DNA of 64,000 nt from Chitinophaga sp. Ak27 (GTDB lineage: Bacteria; Bacteroidota; Bacteroidia; Chitinophagales; Chitinophagaceae). Positions 9,030 to 17,915 of the stretch are shown in pieces (within the stretch, counting starts at the first letter, position 1; the number at the start of each line of letters is the position of its first letter). Below the pieces are notes generated by a model. That model made no database searches. It was not told where the DNA came from and saw nothing but the letters and a program-made list of their open reading frames with translations. The translations under genes were made by a program, and so were the position numbers. The DNA lies in contig NZ_JABAOB010000008.1 of NCBI RefSeq assembly GCF_012726295.1, forward strand, positions 124,001-188,000, given 5' to 3'.

Positions 9030-9422
9030 CTATAAATATTCTTCTATTACTTTCAGTTTATTCTTGTCCAGTGGCTTGGTGATATAGGCCATGAGTTCTG
9101 GCGTATGTTGTACTTTTTGCATGTCCCGGACATCTACAGACGAGGAGCACATAATAATAGGAATGTTATTTTTGAGGGAGGTTTTCAGACCTCTGTAAGC
9201 TTCAATAAAATCCCATCCGTTCATTCGTTGCATATTCATATCAAGAATAATAAGGGAGGGTAGTGTGGATGGAGGATTGTTGGAAAGCTGTTCCAGGGCT
9301 TCTTCTGCACAAAGAAAAGAAGTAACTACCAGATCGCTTTGCTCCTCCAACATCTTTTTGATAATGAAATGGAAAATTTCATCATCATCTACAACGTACA
9401 CTATTTTATTCATGTCTTCCAT
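9030..9422 (-). CDS. Single-domain response regulator
   Basis: A 130-residue CheY-like receiver with no output domain. The acidic pair is in VVDDDE near residues 11-13, the phospho-acceptor Asp is in LIILDMNM, and the conserved Lys is in ITKPL. Such stand-alone receivers usually act in phosphorelays or bind partner proteins; no histidine kinase is nearby, so the partner is unknown. An ATG three codons downstream (9413), preceded by GGAAG, is an equally good start. The stop abuts copy B of the palindromic element. Confidence 0.88.
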   Translation of the reverse strand: MEDMNKIVYVVDDDEIFHFIIKKMLEEQSDLVVTSFLCAEEALEQLSNNPPSTLPSLIILDMNMQRMNGWDFIEAYRGLKTSLKNNIPIIMCSSSVDVRDMQKVQHTPELMAYITKPLDKNKLKVIEEYL

Positions 9423-9980
9423 GCTTCAATTTTAATTGGGCTTCTGATCTTTTCCGTTAATAACAACAGGCGCACAGAAAGACGATGTTCAAGGAAGAAT
9501 TACACTACATAGGATGCCATGCCGGGAAACATACCTGATGAACAATTACAGCATATTTTCAGCTACTGCAAACAGTCACGGTATATTGTAAAACATGGGT
9601 TAAAACTGGCAGCTTTTATTTGCCCGTCACATTCTTCTTCTCAAGCATTGGTCTGGGAACTCAGTGGCCTCCGGCTAATTATGAAAGCAAAGAACGTTAA
9701 TTTAATTTTATTTTTATATATATCTTTTTGTCAATAACTAATCATTAACAAATTAGATAAGTGAAAAAAACATCAAGGAGAAAGTTATTCGATGGTGAAA
9801 AGGACTAACAATATAGAAAAACGGAATAGTATCTATGTAAATATAAGCTAAAAAGATATTAGGCGAACAGCTGTAGGAAAATATAACATAACCTGGAAAG
9901 ATGGTTAAAATTAAATGCCCGGTGCTAACAGCACCCGGGCATTTAATTTTAATTAAATAAGATAACTGGTGGAGGTTGGC
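9423..9980. other. 558-bp intergenic region with no convincing gene
   Basis: This holds the upstream region of the response regulator and the downstream region of the coiled-coil protein. A short plus-strand frame (9519-9737, 72 codons) has no recognisable features and no promoter box. The stretch from about 9690 to 9890 is markedly A+T-rich. The only clear element is the terminator at 9907-9950. A small RNA cannot be excluded. Confidence 0.5.
9907..9950 (-). terminator. Hairpin terminator after the coiled-coil membrane protein
   Basis: A 20-bp stem (AAAATTAAATGCCCGG-TGCT and complement, one bulged base) with loop AAC and A/T-rich flanks on both sides. It lies 31 bases past the stop of the minus-strand gene. 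Confidence 0.85.
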
Positions 9981-10943
9981 TTAAAACAGGCCACCTTTTC
10001 TGAGGGTAACTTTACCCTGACCTATTTTGAAGCCGTTGTGATAGATCTCTACTGCGTAGTCGCCTGGCTTGAAATCAGAATTTTGTTTCCAATCCATGCT
10101 TACAGATTGTTTCTGGCCAGTCACGTAAGCAACTGTTTTCTTGGCGGTATACAGTTTTTCGGTACCGTCTTCCAGGGTGAAACGACCGGATCCCAGTGCT
10201 TCTACTGCCAGTGGTGAGCCATCAGGTGCAGTAATCGCTACAAAGATTTCTTTGTCGCCGGTAGGAGCAATACGGTTGTCGTCCAAGTCAAAAGTAACAC
10301 GCATCATGTCGGCCCGTTTGGCTTTAGTGGTTTCTATTTCTTTGCCATTGTGTTTTACATGTACCGGTTGCAGTTTGATGTTGGAAGCGTGTAATACAGA
10401 ACCCAGATCCACTTTCTTATTAAGGCTGTCCTTTACAGTAGATACAGAGTCACGCTCCTTACGGGCTACATCCCTTTCTCCTGCCAATACGATCTTTTCA
10501 CCTTCGAGACGCTCAATAGTTTGCTGATAGCCTTCGATATTGCTTTTCAGCTGTTCGATCAGGCGACGGGCTTCAGCCAGTTGGGCCTGAGTGGCGTTTT
10601 TGTTAGACAGGATGCTGGAGATCCTGGCTTTCATATCCTGTATTTCCTTATCTTTTGTTTTAACAAGGCTATCCATCCGGGTATTCTGAGAAATCAGGTC
10701 ATCCAGACGGGCGTTAGCTGCGTTATATTCCTGCTGTAAAGCGTCACGGGAAGAAGAGATAGAATCTATCTGCGTGTTTTTTTGTACAATTTGCTCACTG
10801 GATTTATTCTTGTCGTATAACATATATATCCAGGTACCCGCTAATGCTGCAATTAAAATACCGTAAATTAGCCCATTGCGGCTTTTCGGTTTTTCTGGTC
10901 CGGGTGAACCCGGTGCAGGGGTGTTAAAAGTGTTCTCCGTCAT
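9981..10943 (-). CDS. Membrane-anchored coiled-coil protein of unknown function
   Basis: A 320-residue protein with a Pro-rich cytosolic N-terminus, one transmembrane helix (about residues 24-43), then a long Gln/Glu/Lys-rich coiled coil (about 50-170). The C-terminal domain of about 130 residues looks like a beta-sandwich (segments MRVTFDLDDNRIAP, EIFVAITAPDGSPL and DYAVEIYHNGFKIGQGKVTL). The topology suggests a periplasmic domain held off the inner membrane by a stalk. I do not recognise a named family, so no function is assigned. It is transcribed alone and ends at a strong terminator. Confidence 0.8.
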   Translation of the reverse strand: MTENTFNTPAPGSPGPEKPKSRNGLIYGILIAALAGTWIYMLYDKNKSSEQIVQKNTQIDSISSSRDALQQEYNAANARLDDLISQNTRMDSLVKTKDKEIQDMKARISSILSNKNATQAQLAEARRLIEQLKSNIEGYQQTIERLEGEKIVLAGERDVARKERDSVSTVKDSLNKKVDLGSVLHASNIKLQPVHVKHNGKEIETTKAKRADMMRVTFDLDDNRIAPTGDKEIFVAITAPDGSPLAVEALGSGRFTLEDGTEKLYTAKKTVAYVTGQKQSVSMDWKQNSDFKPGDYAVEIYHNGFKIGQGKVTLRKGGLF

Positions 10944-11049
10944 AAGTTGTGAGTTTTATGTTTAATTGTTATATGGTTAAAAATCGTCATTCAAAAATAG
11001 CTATTATATTCCTATTTATTAATAACAGATATAAAACAGTTTTTCAATC

Positions 11050-11775
11050 GTGCTTCCCAATATTGCGTTAGACCAGCTACTACTGTTAGATATAGAAACG
11101 ACACCCGCTGTATCCGCCCTGGAACAACTATCGGATGAGATGCAACAGCTGTGGCGTGAGAAAATTGCAAAAACTGCGCCAGAATCCGCAAGCCCGGAAA
11201 CAGCATACGCGGACAGGGCAGGCATCTACGCCGAATTTGGGAAAATTGTCTGCATCTCCGTAGGCTTCTTCAGCGTGGAAAATAACCAGTACCAGTTACG
11301 CCTGAAATCGTTTTGCAATGACGATGAAGCAGTTGTACTCAGTGGATTTTTAGAATTGATCAATAAATTCTATGCAAAACATCCGCGCTTCCAGTTTGCC
11401 GGGCATAACATCAAAGAATTTGATATTCCTTTTATTTGCAGGAGGAGTGTTATTCATCAGTTATCTTTGCCCCAGCCTTTACAGCTGCACGGGTTTAAAC
11501 CCTGGGAAGTCCCCATGCTGGATACCCTGCAACTGTGGCGGTTTGGCGACTTTAAGCATTATATTTCCCTGAAACTCCTCACGGCGGTTATGGGAATCGA
11601 AACACCGAAAGACGATATTGACGGCAGCATGGTAGGAAAGGTATACTGGGAGCAGAAAGACCTGGAACGCATTGCCACCTATTGCCAGAAAGACGTACTG
11701 GCGGTTGCCCGGCTGCTGCTCAAGTTTAAACGCCTGCCGGCATTGACGCCCGAAAATGTAGTGATCGTAAAATAG
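11050..11775 (+). CDS. Predicted PolB-type 3'-5' exonuclease
   Basis: A 241-residue DEDD-superfamily exonuclease related to the proofreading domain of B-family polymerases (Pfam DNA_pol_B_exo2 type). Motif I is LLDIETTP near residue 14, motif II is GHNIKEFDIPFICRR, and motif III is YCQKDVLAVARLL. The start is a GTG at 11050; the first in-frame ATG lies beyond motif I and would remove a catalytic Asp-Glu pair. holA, for the delta subunit of the clamp loader, starts 12 bases downstream, so the two are probably cotranscribed. A role in DNA repair or proofreading is inferred. Confidence 0.85.
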   Translation: MLPNIALDQLLLLDIETTPAVSALEQLSDEMQQLWREKIAKTAPESASPETAYADRAGIYAEFGKIVCISVGFFSVENNQYQLRLKSFCNDDEAVVLSGFLELINKFYAKHPRFQFAGHNIKEFDIPFICRRSVIHQLSLPQPLQLHGFKPWEVPMLDTLQLWRFGDFKHYISLKLLTAVMGIETPKDDIDGSMVGKVYWEQKDLERIATYCQKDVLAVARLLLKFKRLPALTPENVVIVK

Positions 11776-11787
11776 CAACTAAAGCAA

Positions 11788-12783
11788 ATGGATTACCAGG
11801 ATATCATCAAAGATTGGAAACAACAGAAGTTTAAATCACTTTACTGGCTGGAAGGAGAGGAGGATTTTTTTATCGACCAGGTAACGGCATATGCAGAACA
11901 TGAATTGTTGCCCGAATCGGAGCAGGGATTTAACCTTACGGTGCTCTATGGAAAAGATACTGACTGGACCACCGTTATAAATGCCTGTCGCCGGTATCCG
12001 ATGTTTGCTGAACGCCAGGTGGTATTGCTGAAAGAAGCCCAGGCCATGCGCGATTTACTCAAACTGGAAGCCTATATTGACAATCCCCTGTCGTCCACCA
12101 TATTCGTAGTAGCACATAAACAAGGCAAAATAGATGGCCGCAGTAAAATGGCCAAACTCATAAAAGAAAAAGGTGTACTCCTGTCGACCAAAAAATTATA
12201 TGATAACCAGCTTCCTGCCTGGGTCGAATCCTATGTAAGCAGCCGGGGACTGGCTATTTCCCAGAAAGCAGCTATCCTGCTCGTAGATCATATCGGCAAC
12301 GACTTATCCCGTATCGCCAATGAAATCGATAAGCTGCTGGTAAATTTGCCTACTCAGAAAAAAATCGATGAAAGCGATATCGAGAAATACGTTGGAATCA
12401 GCAAAGAGTACAACGTATTTGAATTACAAAACGCCCTGGGGCAAAAGAATACCGCCAAAGTATTCCGGATTATCGCGTATTTCGCCGCCAATCCCAAAGC
12501 TGCTCCCATTCAGATGACCCTGCCCGCGCTCTATAATTTCTTTGCCAAAGTGAACCTGGTCTTCAGTGTAAAAGGAGGCGAAAAAGAAATAGCGGCTGCA
12601 CTGGGCGTACATCCGTTCTTCGTAAAGGATTACCTGAATGCGGCCAGGCAGTATGGGCCCGATGGTACCGAAAAAGCTATCTTGTTGCTGCATCAGTATA
12701 ACCTGCGGAGTATAGGCATTAATGATAGTGGGGTAGAAGATGGAGAGCTGATGAAGGAGCTGATGTTTAAAATGATGAGCTGA
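11788..12783 (+). CDS. holA: DNA polymerase III subunit delta
   Basis: A 331-residue clamp-loader delta subunit that opens the sliding clamp. The N-terminus (KFKSLYWLEGEEDFFIDQ) matches the family's opening strand, followed by ERQVVLLKEAQ and the SKMAKLIKEKG region typical of delta, then the C-terminal collar domain from about residue 215. There is no Walker motif, as expected for delta. It lies 12 bases downstream of the exonuclease gene. Confidence 0.93.
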   Translation: MDYQDIIKDWKQQKFKSLYWLEGEEDFFIDQVTAYAEHELLPESEQGFNLTVLYGKDTDWTTVINACRRYPMFAERQVVLLKEAQAMRDLLKLEAYIDNPLSSTIFVVAHKQGKIDGRSKMAKLIKEKGVLLSTKKLYDNQLPAWVESYVSSRGLAISQKAAILLVDHIGNDLSRIANEIDKLLVNLPTQKKIDESDIEKYVGISKEYNVFELQNALGQKNTAKVFRIIAYFAANPKAAPIQMTLPALYNFFAKVNLVFSVKGGEKEIAAALGVHPFFVKDYLNAARQYGPDGTEKAILLLHQYNLRSIGINDSGVEDGELMKELMFKMMS

Positions 12784-12813
12784 TAACGATCATTGCTATA
12801 TAACCTATATTGT

Positions 12814-13356
12814 ATGTCCCATCGTTTAAAAGCTATACTGAAAACAATACTGGCCATTGTCTGTTTTTTATTGGGATTGTTGCTCACCGCCAGCATCGTG
12901 AGCGTGCTCATTAGCCGCCTGTTATATGAATCATTCGATGCAGGTACTGCTGTGGGTTTTGGTGTTGCGGGCACTATTTTCCTGGGCGTGTCGGTATTAC
13001 TTTTTGTGGCTGCCTGGCGCTTGCATAAAGCAGCCCAAAAACACCGGGCCTTACTGCCTGCCAGCAACTTGTCATTTCCTGTCAGAGTTATATTGGCCGT
13101 TGCCTGTTTTTTGATGGCAGCGTTTTTAGTGCTGGTGGAAGTCGGATTCCTCGACGATACAGCAAGTTTTAGCAGCGCATTCAACATGGCTCCGGGCGAA
13201 GCGGGAGATTATAACCGGGGAACCGCAGTTGGATCCTGGTTGGTAATACTATTAGCACTGCTGCTCATTTGCTGGCTGGTTAGAACCGGCTACCGCCTGC
13301 TCCGCCATTCCCATAAGAAAAAAGAAGTAATAGAATTGCTGGGAGAAGAATTTTAA
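12814..13356 (+). CDS. Four-helix membrane protein of unknown function
   Basis: A 180-residue protein with four predicted transmembrane helices at roughly 10-33, 47-73, 91-115 and 140-160, and a Lys/Glu-rich cytosolic tail. The frame can be opened from a TTG at 12793, but the ATG at 12814 is preferred. It lies 30 bases after holA on the same strand. Its TAA stop overlaps the stop of the convergent ribF in the four bases TTAA, so no terminator separates them. No family is recognised. Confidence 0.75.
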   Translation: MSHRLKAILKTILAIVCFLLGLLLTASIVSVLISRLLYESFDAGTAVGFGVAGTIFLGVSVLLFVAAWRLHKAAQKHRALLPASNLSFPVRVILAVACFLMAAFLVLVEVGFLDDTASFSSAFNMAPGEAGDYNRGTAVGSWLVILLALLLICWLVRTGYRLLRHSHKKKEVIELLGEEF

Positions 13357-14294
13357 AGCGTTGCCAATATTTTCCGGGCCTGTTCTGAATCCTTGTTCAT
13401 CTGCACAATCAAGGCATCAATGTTATCAAACTTCAGGTTAGAGCGAATATAATCGACAAAATACACGGTGAGTTCCTGGTCATAAATATCTTCGTGGAAA
13501 TCAAAAATGTGTACTTCCAGCCGCAGGTCTGTACCATTGAAGGTAGGGCGGAAGCCAATGCTCATCACCGCGGGAAATATACGTGTTCCTAACTGGGCCT
13601 GTACTGCATAAATGCCTTCTGCCGGAATCAGTTTCCTTTCATCGGTGAGATGCAGGTTGGCGGTAGGATAACCCAGTTGCCGGCCCATTTTATCACCATG
13701 TACCACTTTGCCGGTCAGGAAATAAGTATAGCAAAGCAGTTCGTTGGCCAGCCGGATATTGCCTTCCTGCAGGTTTCTGCGGATTTTGGTAGAGCTAACG
13801 GTGAGATCATGTACTACCTGTTGCGGAATTTCTATCAGCTTAAAGCCATATTGCTGCTGTTCAGCTTCCAGGAGTTCCAGTCCGCCTTCCCGGTTGTGAC
13901 CAAAGCGGTGATCGTATCCGATGATAATAGTGTGTGGCTTAAAGCGGGCTACCAGGAAGTCTTCCAGGTAACTGCGGGCCGACATTTCCGAAAACGACCT
14001 GGTAAAGGGGACTACAACCAGGTGATCAATACCGGCGCGTTCCAATAAGGCAATTTTTTCCGGTAAAGTGGTCAGTAAACGGATGTTGCCGGGTTTGGGT
14101 AACAATACTTCTCTGGGATGTGGGTCGAAGGTAATAATCACGGTTTCCCCCTCACAATCCCTGGCCGCCTGCTCCAATTGCTGGATGATAAAGCGGTGTC
14201 CTGCATGTACTCCGTCGAAGGTGCCTATTGTAATAACAGCATTGCGGAATTCCGGTAAGTGGTCTAAGTCCCTGTGAACCTGCATATAATTCAA
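13353..14294 (-). CDS. ribF: Bifunctional riboflavin kinase / FAD synthetase
   Basis: A 313-residue enzyme that phosphorylates riboflavin to FMN and adenylates FMN to FAD. The N-terminal nucleotidyltransferase domain shows GTFDGVHAGH (HIGH-like) and the SSTKIR motif (ISSTxIR-like). The C-terminal kinase domain shows GRQLGYPTANL with the PTAN signature. ribD, from the same pathway, lies 47 kb away in this window. The stop codons of ribF and the membrane-protein gene overlap tail to tail. Confidence 0.96.
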   Translation of the reverse strand: MNYMQVHRDLDHLPEFRNAVITIGTFDGVHAGHRFIIQQLEQAARDCEGETVIITFDPHPREVLLPKPGNIRLLTTLPEKIALLERAGIDHLVVVPFTRSFSEMSARSYLEDFLVARFKPHTIIIGYDHRFGHNREGGLELLEAEQQQYGFKLIEIPQQVVHDLTVSSTKIRRNLQEGNIRLANELLCYTYFLTGKVVHGDKMGRQLGYPTANLHLTDERKLIPAEGIYAVQAQLGTRIFPAVMSIGFRPTFNGTDLRLEVHIFDFHEDIYDQELTVYFVDYIRSNLKFDNIDALIVQMNKDSEQARKILATL

Positions 14295-14355
14295 TAACTA
14301 TCAAAAACGCCGTGCAAATCTAACACATTCGGCGGGCATTCTGCATGGAATCTGT

Positions 14356-14363
14356 TACTTTTG
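14356..14363 (+). promoter_or_regulatory. -7 box for purM
   Basis: TACTTTTG matches the Bacteroidota -7 consensus, 59 bases before the GTG start. No matching -33 TTG was seen. Confidence 0.55.
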
Positions 14364-14422
14364 CAGCCTGAATAGTATCTTGATTCAGATTATTTTTTAT
14401 TTACATACTTATTTATTTCCCG

Positions 14423-15601
14423 GTGGATAATAATATTTACGCCAAGCGAGGTGTTTCAGCAGGTAAAGAAGATGTGCATAATGCCATTAAAAACATTGAT
14501 AAGGGTTTATTCCCAAAAGCATTCTGCAAAATAGTACCCGATATCCTCGGGGGCGATGAGGCATACTGCAATATCATGCACGCAGATGGCGCTGGCACGA
14601 AATCTTCCCTGGCTTACATTTACTGGAAAGAAACCGGCGACCTCGGTGTATGGAAAGGGATTGCCCAGGATGCAATTATTATGAACATGGACGACCTGCT
14701 CTGCGTAGGCGCTACCGATAACATTCTCCTGTCGTCTACCATAGGGCGTAATAAGCAACTGCTTCCCGGTGAAGTGATTGCCGCTATTATCAATGGCACA
14801 GAAGAAATCCTGGCCGAACTCCGCCACCATGGTATCAGCATCTATTCTACCGGTGGTGAAACCGCCGATGTAGGCGACCTGGTACGTACCATCATCGTAG
14901 ATTCTACCGTTACCTGCCGTATGAAACGTGCCGACGTAATTTCCAACGATCGTATTCAGGCAGGCGATGTAGTGGTGGGACTGGCCTCCTACGGACAGGC
15001 TACCTATGAAACGGAATACAACGGCGGTATGGGCAGCAATGGCCTGACCAGTGCCCGTCATGATGTATTTAATAAAGACATTGCCGCAAAATACCCGGAA
15101 AGTTTCGACCCCAATATTCCTTTTGAACTGGTATTCAGTGGTAAAAAGTCATTGACAGATAAAATAGAGGTGCCCGGTTTTGGCGCCATCGATGCGGGCA
15201 AACTGGTGTTATCGCCTACCCGCACCTATGCCCCGGTTATCAAGAAAATATTGGAGCAATTCCGCCCGCAAATCCATGGCATGGTGCATTGTAGCGGTGG
15301 TGCGCAAACAAAAGTGCTGCATTTTATAGAGCAACTACACGTGATTAAAGATAATCTTTTCCCGGTGCCTCCGTTGTTCAGCCTGATCCAGGAACAATCC
15401 GGCACACCCTGGAAAGAAATGTACCAGGTGTTTAACATGGGACACCGCATGGAGCTCTATGTTCCGGAAGCTATTGCGGCCGATATTATCGCTATTTCAA
15501 AAAGCTTTAACATCGATGCCCAGATCGTAGGAAGGGTAGAAGCAGCGCCGCAAAAGAAAGTAACCGTGAAAGCACCAGCAGGTACTTTTGTATACGAATA
15601 A
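14423..15601 (+). CDS. purM: Phosphoribosylformylglycinamidine cyclo-ligase (AIR synthase)
   Basis: A 392-residue purine-biosynthesis enzyme, longer than the enterobacterial form, as is usual in Bacteroidota. Diagnostic segments are YAKRGVSAGKEDVHNAI, HADGAGTKSSLAY, NMDDLLCVGA, STGGETADVGDLV and the C-terminal MGHRMELY. The start is a GTG at 14423; no in-frame ATG fits better. The gene is monocistronic, with its own -7 box and a strong terminator immediately after. Confidence 0.94.
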   Translation: MDNNIYAKRGVSAGKEDVHNAIKNIDKGLFPKAFCKIVPDILGGDEAYCNIMHADGAGTKSSLAYIYWKETGDLGVWKGIAQDAIIMNMDDLLCVGATDNILLSSTIGRNKQLLPGEVIAAIINGTEEILAELRHHGISIYSTGGETADVGDLVRTIIVDSTVTCRMKRADVISNDRIQAGDVVVGLASYGQATYETEYNGGMGSNGLTSARHDVFNKDIAAKYPESFDPNIPFELVFSGKKSLTDKIEVPGFGAIDAGKLVLSPTRTYAPVIKKILEQFRPQIHGMVHCSGGAQTKVLHFIEQLHVIKDNLFPVPPLFSLIQEQSGTPWKEMYQVFNMGHRMELYVPEAIAADIIAISKSFNIDAQIVGRVEAAPQKKVTVKAPAGTFVYE

Positions 15602-15621
15602 AGAGATGAGATATAAAAAGG

Positions 15622-15657
15622 AAGAGCCGTTGCGTCGTAAGACGCAACGGCTCTTTT
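15622..15657. terminator. Terminator between purM and the TonB-domain gene
   Basis: A perfect 15-bp stem (AAGAGCCGTTGCGTC and complement, loop GTAA) followed by T residues, between convergent genes. On the minus strand the run is shorter, so it mainly serves purM. Confidence 0.9.
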
Positions 15658-15687
15658 AGTTGATATTTTTCTATCGGCAAGGCTTAA

Positions 15688-16143
15688 TTATTTCTTTGGC
15701 TGCGGCAAGGTAAACGTAACCGGCAGGTCACACTTTACATTCAACGCTTTCCCTTTCTCTTTCCCAGGTTCCCACCGCGGCATACTACTCACTACCCGTA
15801 CGGCTTCTTCCTCCAGCCCGTATCCTTTGTAAGGCCCGGAAACATTGGGATACAAGAGATTTCCTTTTTTGTCTACTACAAACTGTACATACACGGTACC
15901 GGCAACTTTAGCTGCTACTGCAGCTTTGGGAATCCGGAGGTTTTTATCGAGATAATTTTGCAGGGCGGAATCACCACCCGGAAAGTGCGGGGGATCTGAC
16001 ACCAGCGTAAATACCTGCTCCATGTCGGGTTGCCGGGAGGTATCTGCTGCGTAATGATGTAAAGCTGCCTGCTGATGAGGAGTTGAAGAAAAAGGTAGCC
16101 CCATGATAATGGGGATCACCAGGTGACAATAGGATAGTGGCAT
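15688..16143 (-). CDS. Small TonB C-terminal domain protein
   Basis: A 151-residue protein with a signal-like hydrophobic N-terminus and one TonB C-terminal domain at about 45-148 (HFPGGDSALQNYL, GTVYVQFVVDKKGNL, LEEEAVRVVSSMPRWEPG). It lacks the usual long Pro-rich spacer, so it may not span the periplasm as a classical energy transducer. It is clearly paralogous to both TonB domains of the M56 fusion protein upstream, from which it is separated by a terminator-like hairpin. Confidence 0.85.
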   Translation of the reverse strand: MPLSYCHLVIPIIMGLPFSSTPHQQAALHHYAADTSRQPDMEQVFTLVSDPPHFPGGDSALQNYLDKNLRIPKAAVAAKVAGTVYVQFVVDKKGNLLYPNVSGPYKGYGLEEEAVRVVSSMPRWEPGKEKGKALNVKCDLPVTFTLPQPKK

Positions 16144-16183
16144 AGGATTTTTTTATAAAGATGGGTAAAATGGGGCAAAATAA

Positions 16184-16211
16184 AAAGCCCCTTCGCGATA
16201 GAAGGGGCTTT
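16184..16211 (-). terminator. Terminator after the M56-TonB fusion gene
   Basis: An 11-bp perfect stem (AAAGCCCCTTC and complement) with a six-base loop, flanked by A/T-rich sequence, 21 bases past the stop. It may attenuate rather than fully stop transcription into the small TonB gene. Confidence 0.8.
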
Positions 16212-16232
16212 CCTGTATGAATGATAGTTGTG

Positions 16233-17915
16233 TTATTCTACCAGGGTAAACCGGATGGGCAAATTAAACTCCGTATTGACCGCGTGCTTATTTTGGATAC
16301 CAGGATTCCATTTGGGCATCGCTTTCACTACCCTGATCGCCTCTTCTTCGAGTCCGCGGCCTCTTTGGGTGCCAACCGTACGTATATCCCGGATAGAGCC
16401 ATCTTCGAGGATAATAAACCGAACGGAAACCGTTCCCGATACGCCGTGTTCTTGTGCATCCCGCGGATATTTAATATTGGAAGACAGGTATTTAGCTAGC
16501 GCTTCCTCGCCGCCACGGAAGGTAGGAGGTTGTTCTACCGACGTAAATATCTCAGTAGATCGCGGCGAAGGAGGTGGCGGTGGTGGCGGCGTAAATTCAA
16601 TGTGTTGCTTTTCAGTGGCAGACTTGCTGTCATCTAATGTAAAGCGGATGGGCAGATTGAATTGTACTGATACGGTTTTACCATCTTGTTTGCCGGGTAC
16701 CCAACGTGGCATCGCATTTACCACGCGCAGTGCCTCCTGGCATATACCCGCACCGGGATCTCTACCTATTGTCTTTGCATTGGAAATGTTTCCTTTTTTA
16801 TCTACTACAAATTGTACGAAAACGGTACCTGATATTTTTTTAGCTACTGCCTCTTTGGGGTATTTGATACTCCGGGTCAGGTAACTCATCAATGAATCTT
16901 CCCCTCCTTTAAAGGTGGGAGGTTGCTCAACAAAAGTAAACACTGGTTCGGATGCGGTTTCTTTTTTGGGTGTTATTTTACGGGGAGTAGTATCCATTAC
17001 TGCCGCTTCACTGATGGTGGTGTTAAGCGTCCGAATGGCGGAAGGACGCTTATCAGCCACAAAAGCAAGCGAGCAGAAAATACCGGTGGCTACAGGCAAT
17101 ACCAGGATACGCCGCAGGTAGCTGAACCGGGGCGTATGAAATTGTGTAAGCATAAGTATTCTTCTTTTAATAGGTGGGTGAAAAAAATCATTGGTGAAAC
17201 TGAATTGTTTGCTGTGGAAGGCCATTTGCAGGATTGTTTGGGCATAGCCGGCAACTTCTTCCCCGGCGGCTTTTTTATCGGCCATAAACTCATGTACCAG
17301 TGCCAGCTCCCTTTTAATAATATGGAAGATGGGGTTAATCCAGTATACAGCCGTAACAATTTCCATGAAAAGCTTGTCGGCACTGTGTTTCTCCTGCAAA
17401 TGCACCAGTTCATGTTTTAGTATTTGCTGGCCTTCTGCTGTTTGCAGGGAGGTGTGCTGGTCCCAGAAAATATAGGAAAAGAAAGAAAAGGGCGCTTTAA
17501 TCTCCTGGTTTTCCACAAACTTATAGGGAGGTACTTCCTGTACCCGGCTGCGGTGTATTAGTTGACGGATATTAAAAATACTTACGAGTATGCGTAAGAG
17601 TAATAGTGCCATCACCAGTGTATACCCGGCGTTTACGATCGTCGCTGTAGTAATGGCAGGGCTAGCGGGTGGTATCACGGACTCCCGGAGCGTAATCATG
17701 CGACTGGTATACGACATCATGGTCGACGGCTCTTCCGGTGGTATGGGCAACGGGATACGCAGTAGGGGCGTGAGCAGCGATATCACTGTAATTAATACCA
17801 GGTAATACCGGTTCCATTGGTGAAAGCGGTTATTGCGCAGAGCTATATAGTAATAACCATACAGTACAGCCGAGCAGATGATTACTTTAGCGATATAGGC
17901 GAGCAGGAGGTTCAT
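16233..17915 (-). CDS. BlaR1-type M56 metallopeptidase fused to two TonB C-terminal domains
   Basis: A 560-residue membrane protein. Helices at about 4-22, 36-54, 95-118 and 268-287 surround an M56 zinc peptidase domain with HELVH at 168-172 and a downstream HEFMADKKA segment. The outer part carries two tandem TonB C-terminal domains at about 326-427 and 456-558, joined by a poly-Pro stretch (443-451). In classical BlaR1 this place is taken by a penicillin-binding sensor domain. The gene overlaps blaI by four bases (ATGA), so the two form a sensor-peptidase/repressor pair. The signal sensed is unknown; involvement of TonB-type contacts with outer-membrane proteins is inferred. Confidence 0.88.
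   Translation of the reverse strand: MNLLLAYIAKVIICSAVLYGYYYIALRNNRFHQWNRYYLVLITVISLLTPLLRIPLPIPPEEPSTMMSYTSRMITLRESVIPPASPAITTATIVNAGYTLVMALLLLRILVSIFNIRQLIHRSRVQEVPPYKFVENQEIKAPFSFFSYIFWDQHTSLQTAEGQQILKHELVHLQEKHSADKLFMEIVTAVYWINPIFHIIKRELALVHEFMADKKAAGEEVAGYAQTILQMAFHSKQFSFTNDFFHPPIKRRILMLTQFHTPRFSYLRRILVLPVATGIFCSLAFVADKRPSAIRTLNTTISEAAVMDTTPRKITPKKETASEPVFTFVEQPPTFKGGEDSLMSYLTRSIKYPKEAVAKKISGTVFVQFVVDKKGNISNAKTIGRDPGAGICQEALRVVNAMPRWVPGKQDGKTVSVQFNLPIRFTLDDSKSATEKQHIEFTPPPPPPPSPRSTEIFTSVEQPPTFRGGEEALAKYLSSNIKYPRDAQEHGVSGTVSVRFIILEDGSIRDIRTVGTQRGRGLEEEAIRVVKAMPKWNPGIQNKHAVNTEFNLPIRFTLVE

Noticed and set aside
9519..9737. 72-codon open frame in the 9.4-10 kb intergenic gap
   Set aside because: No promoter box, no recognisable domain, and its second half is compositionally A/T noise.
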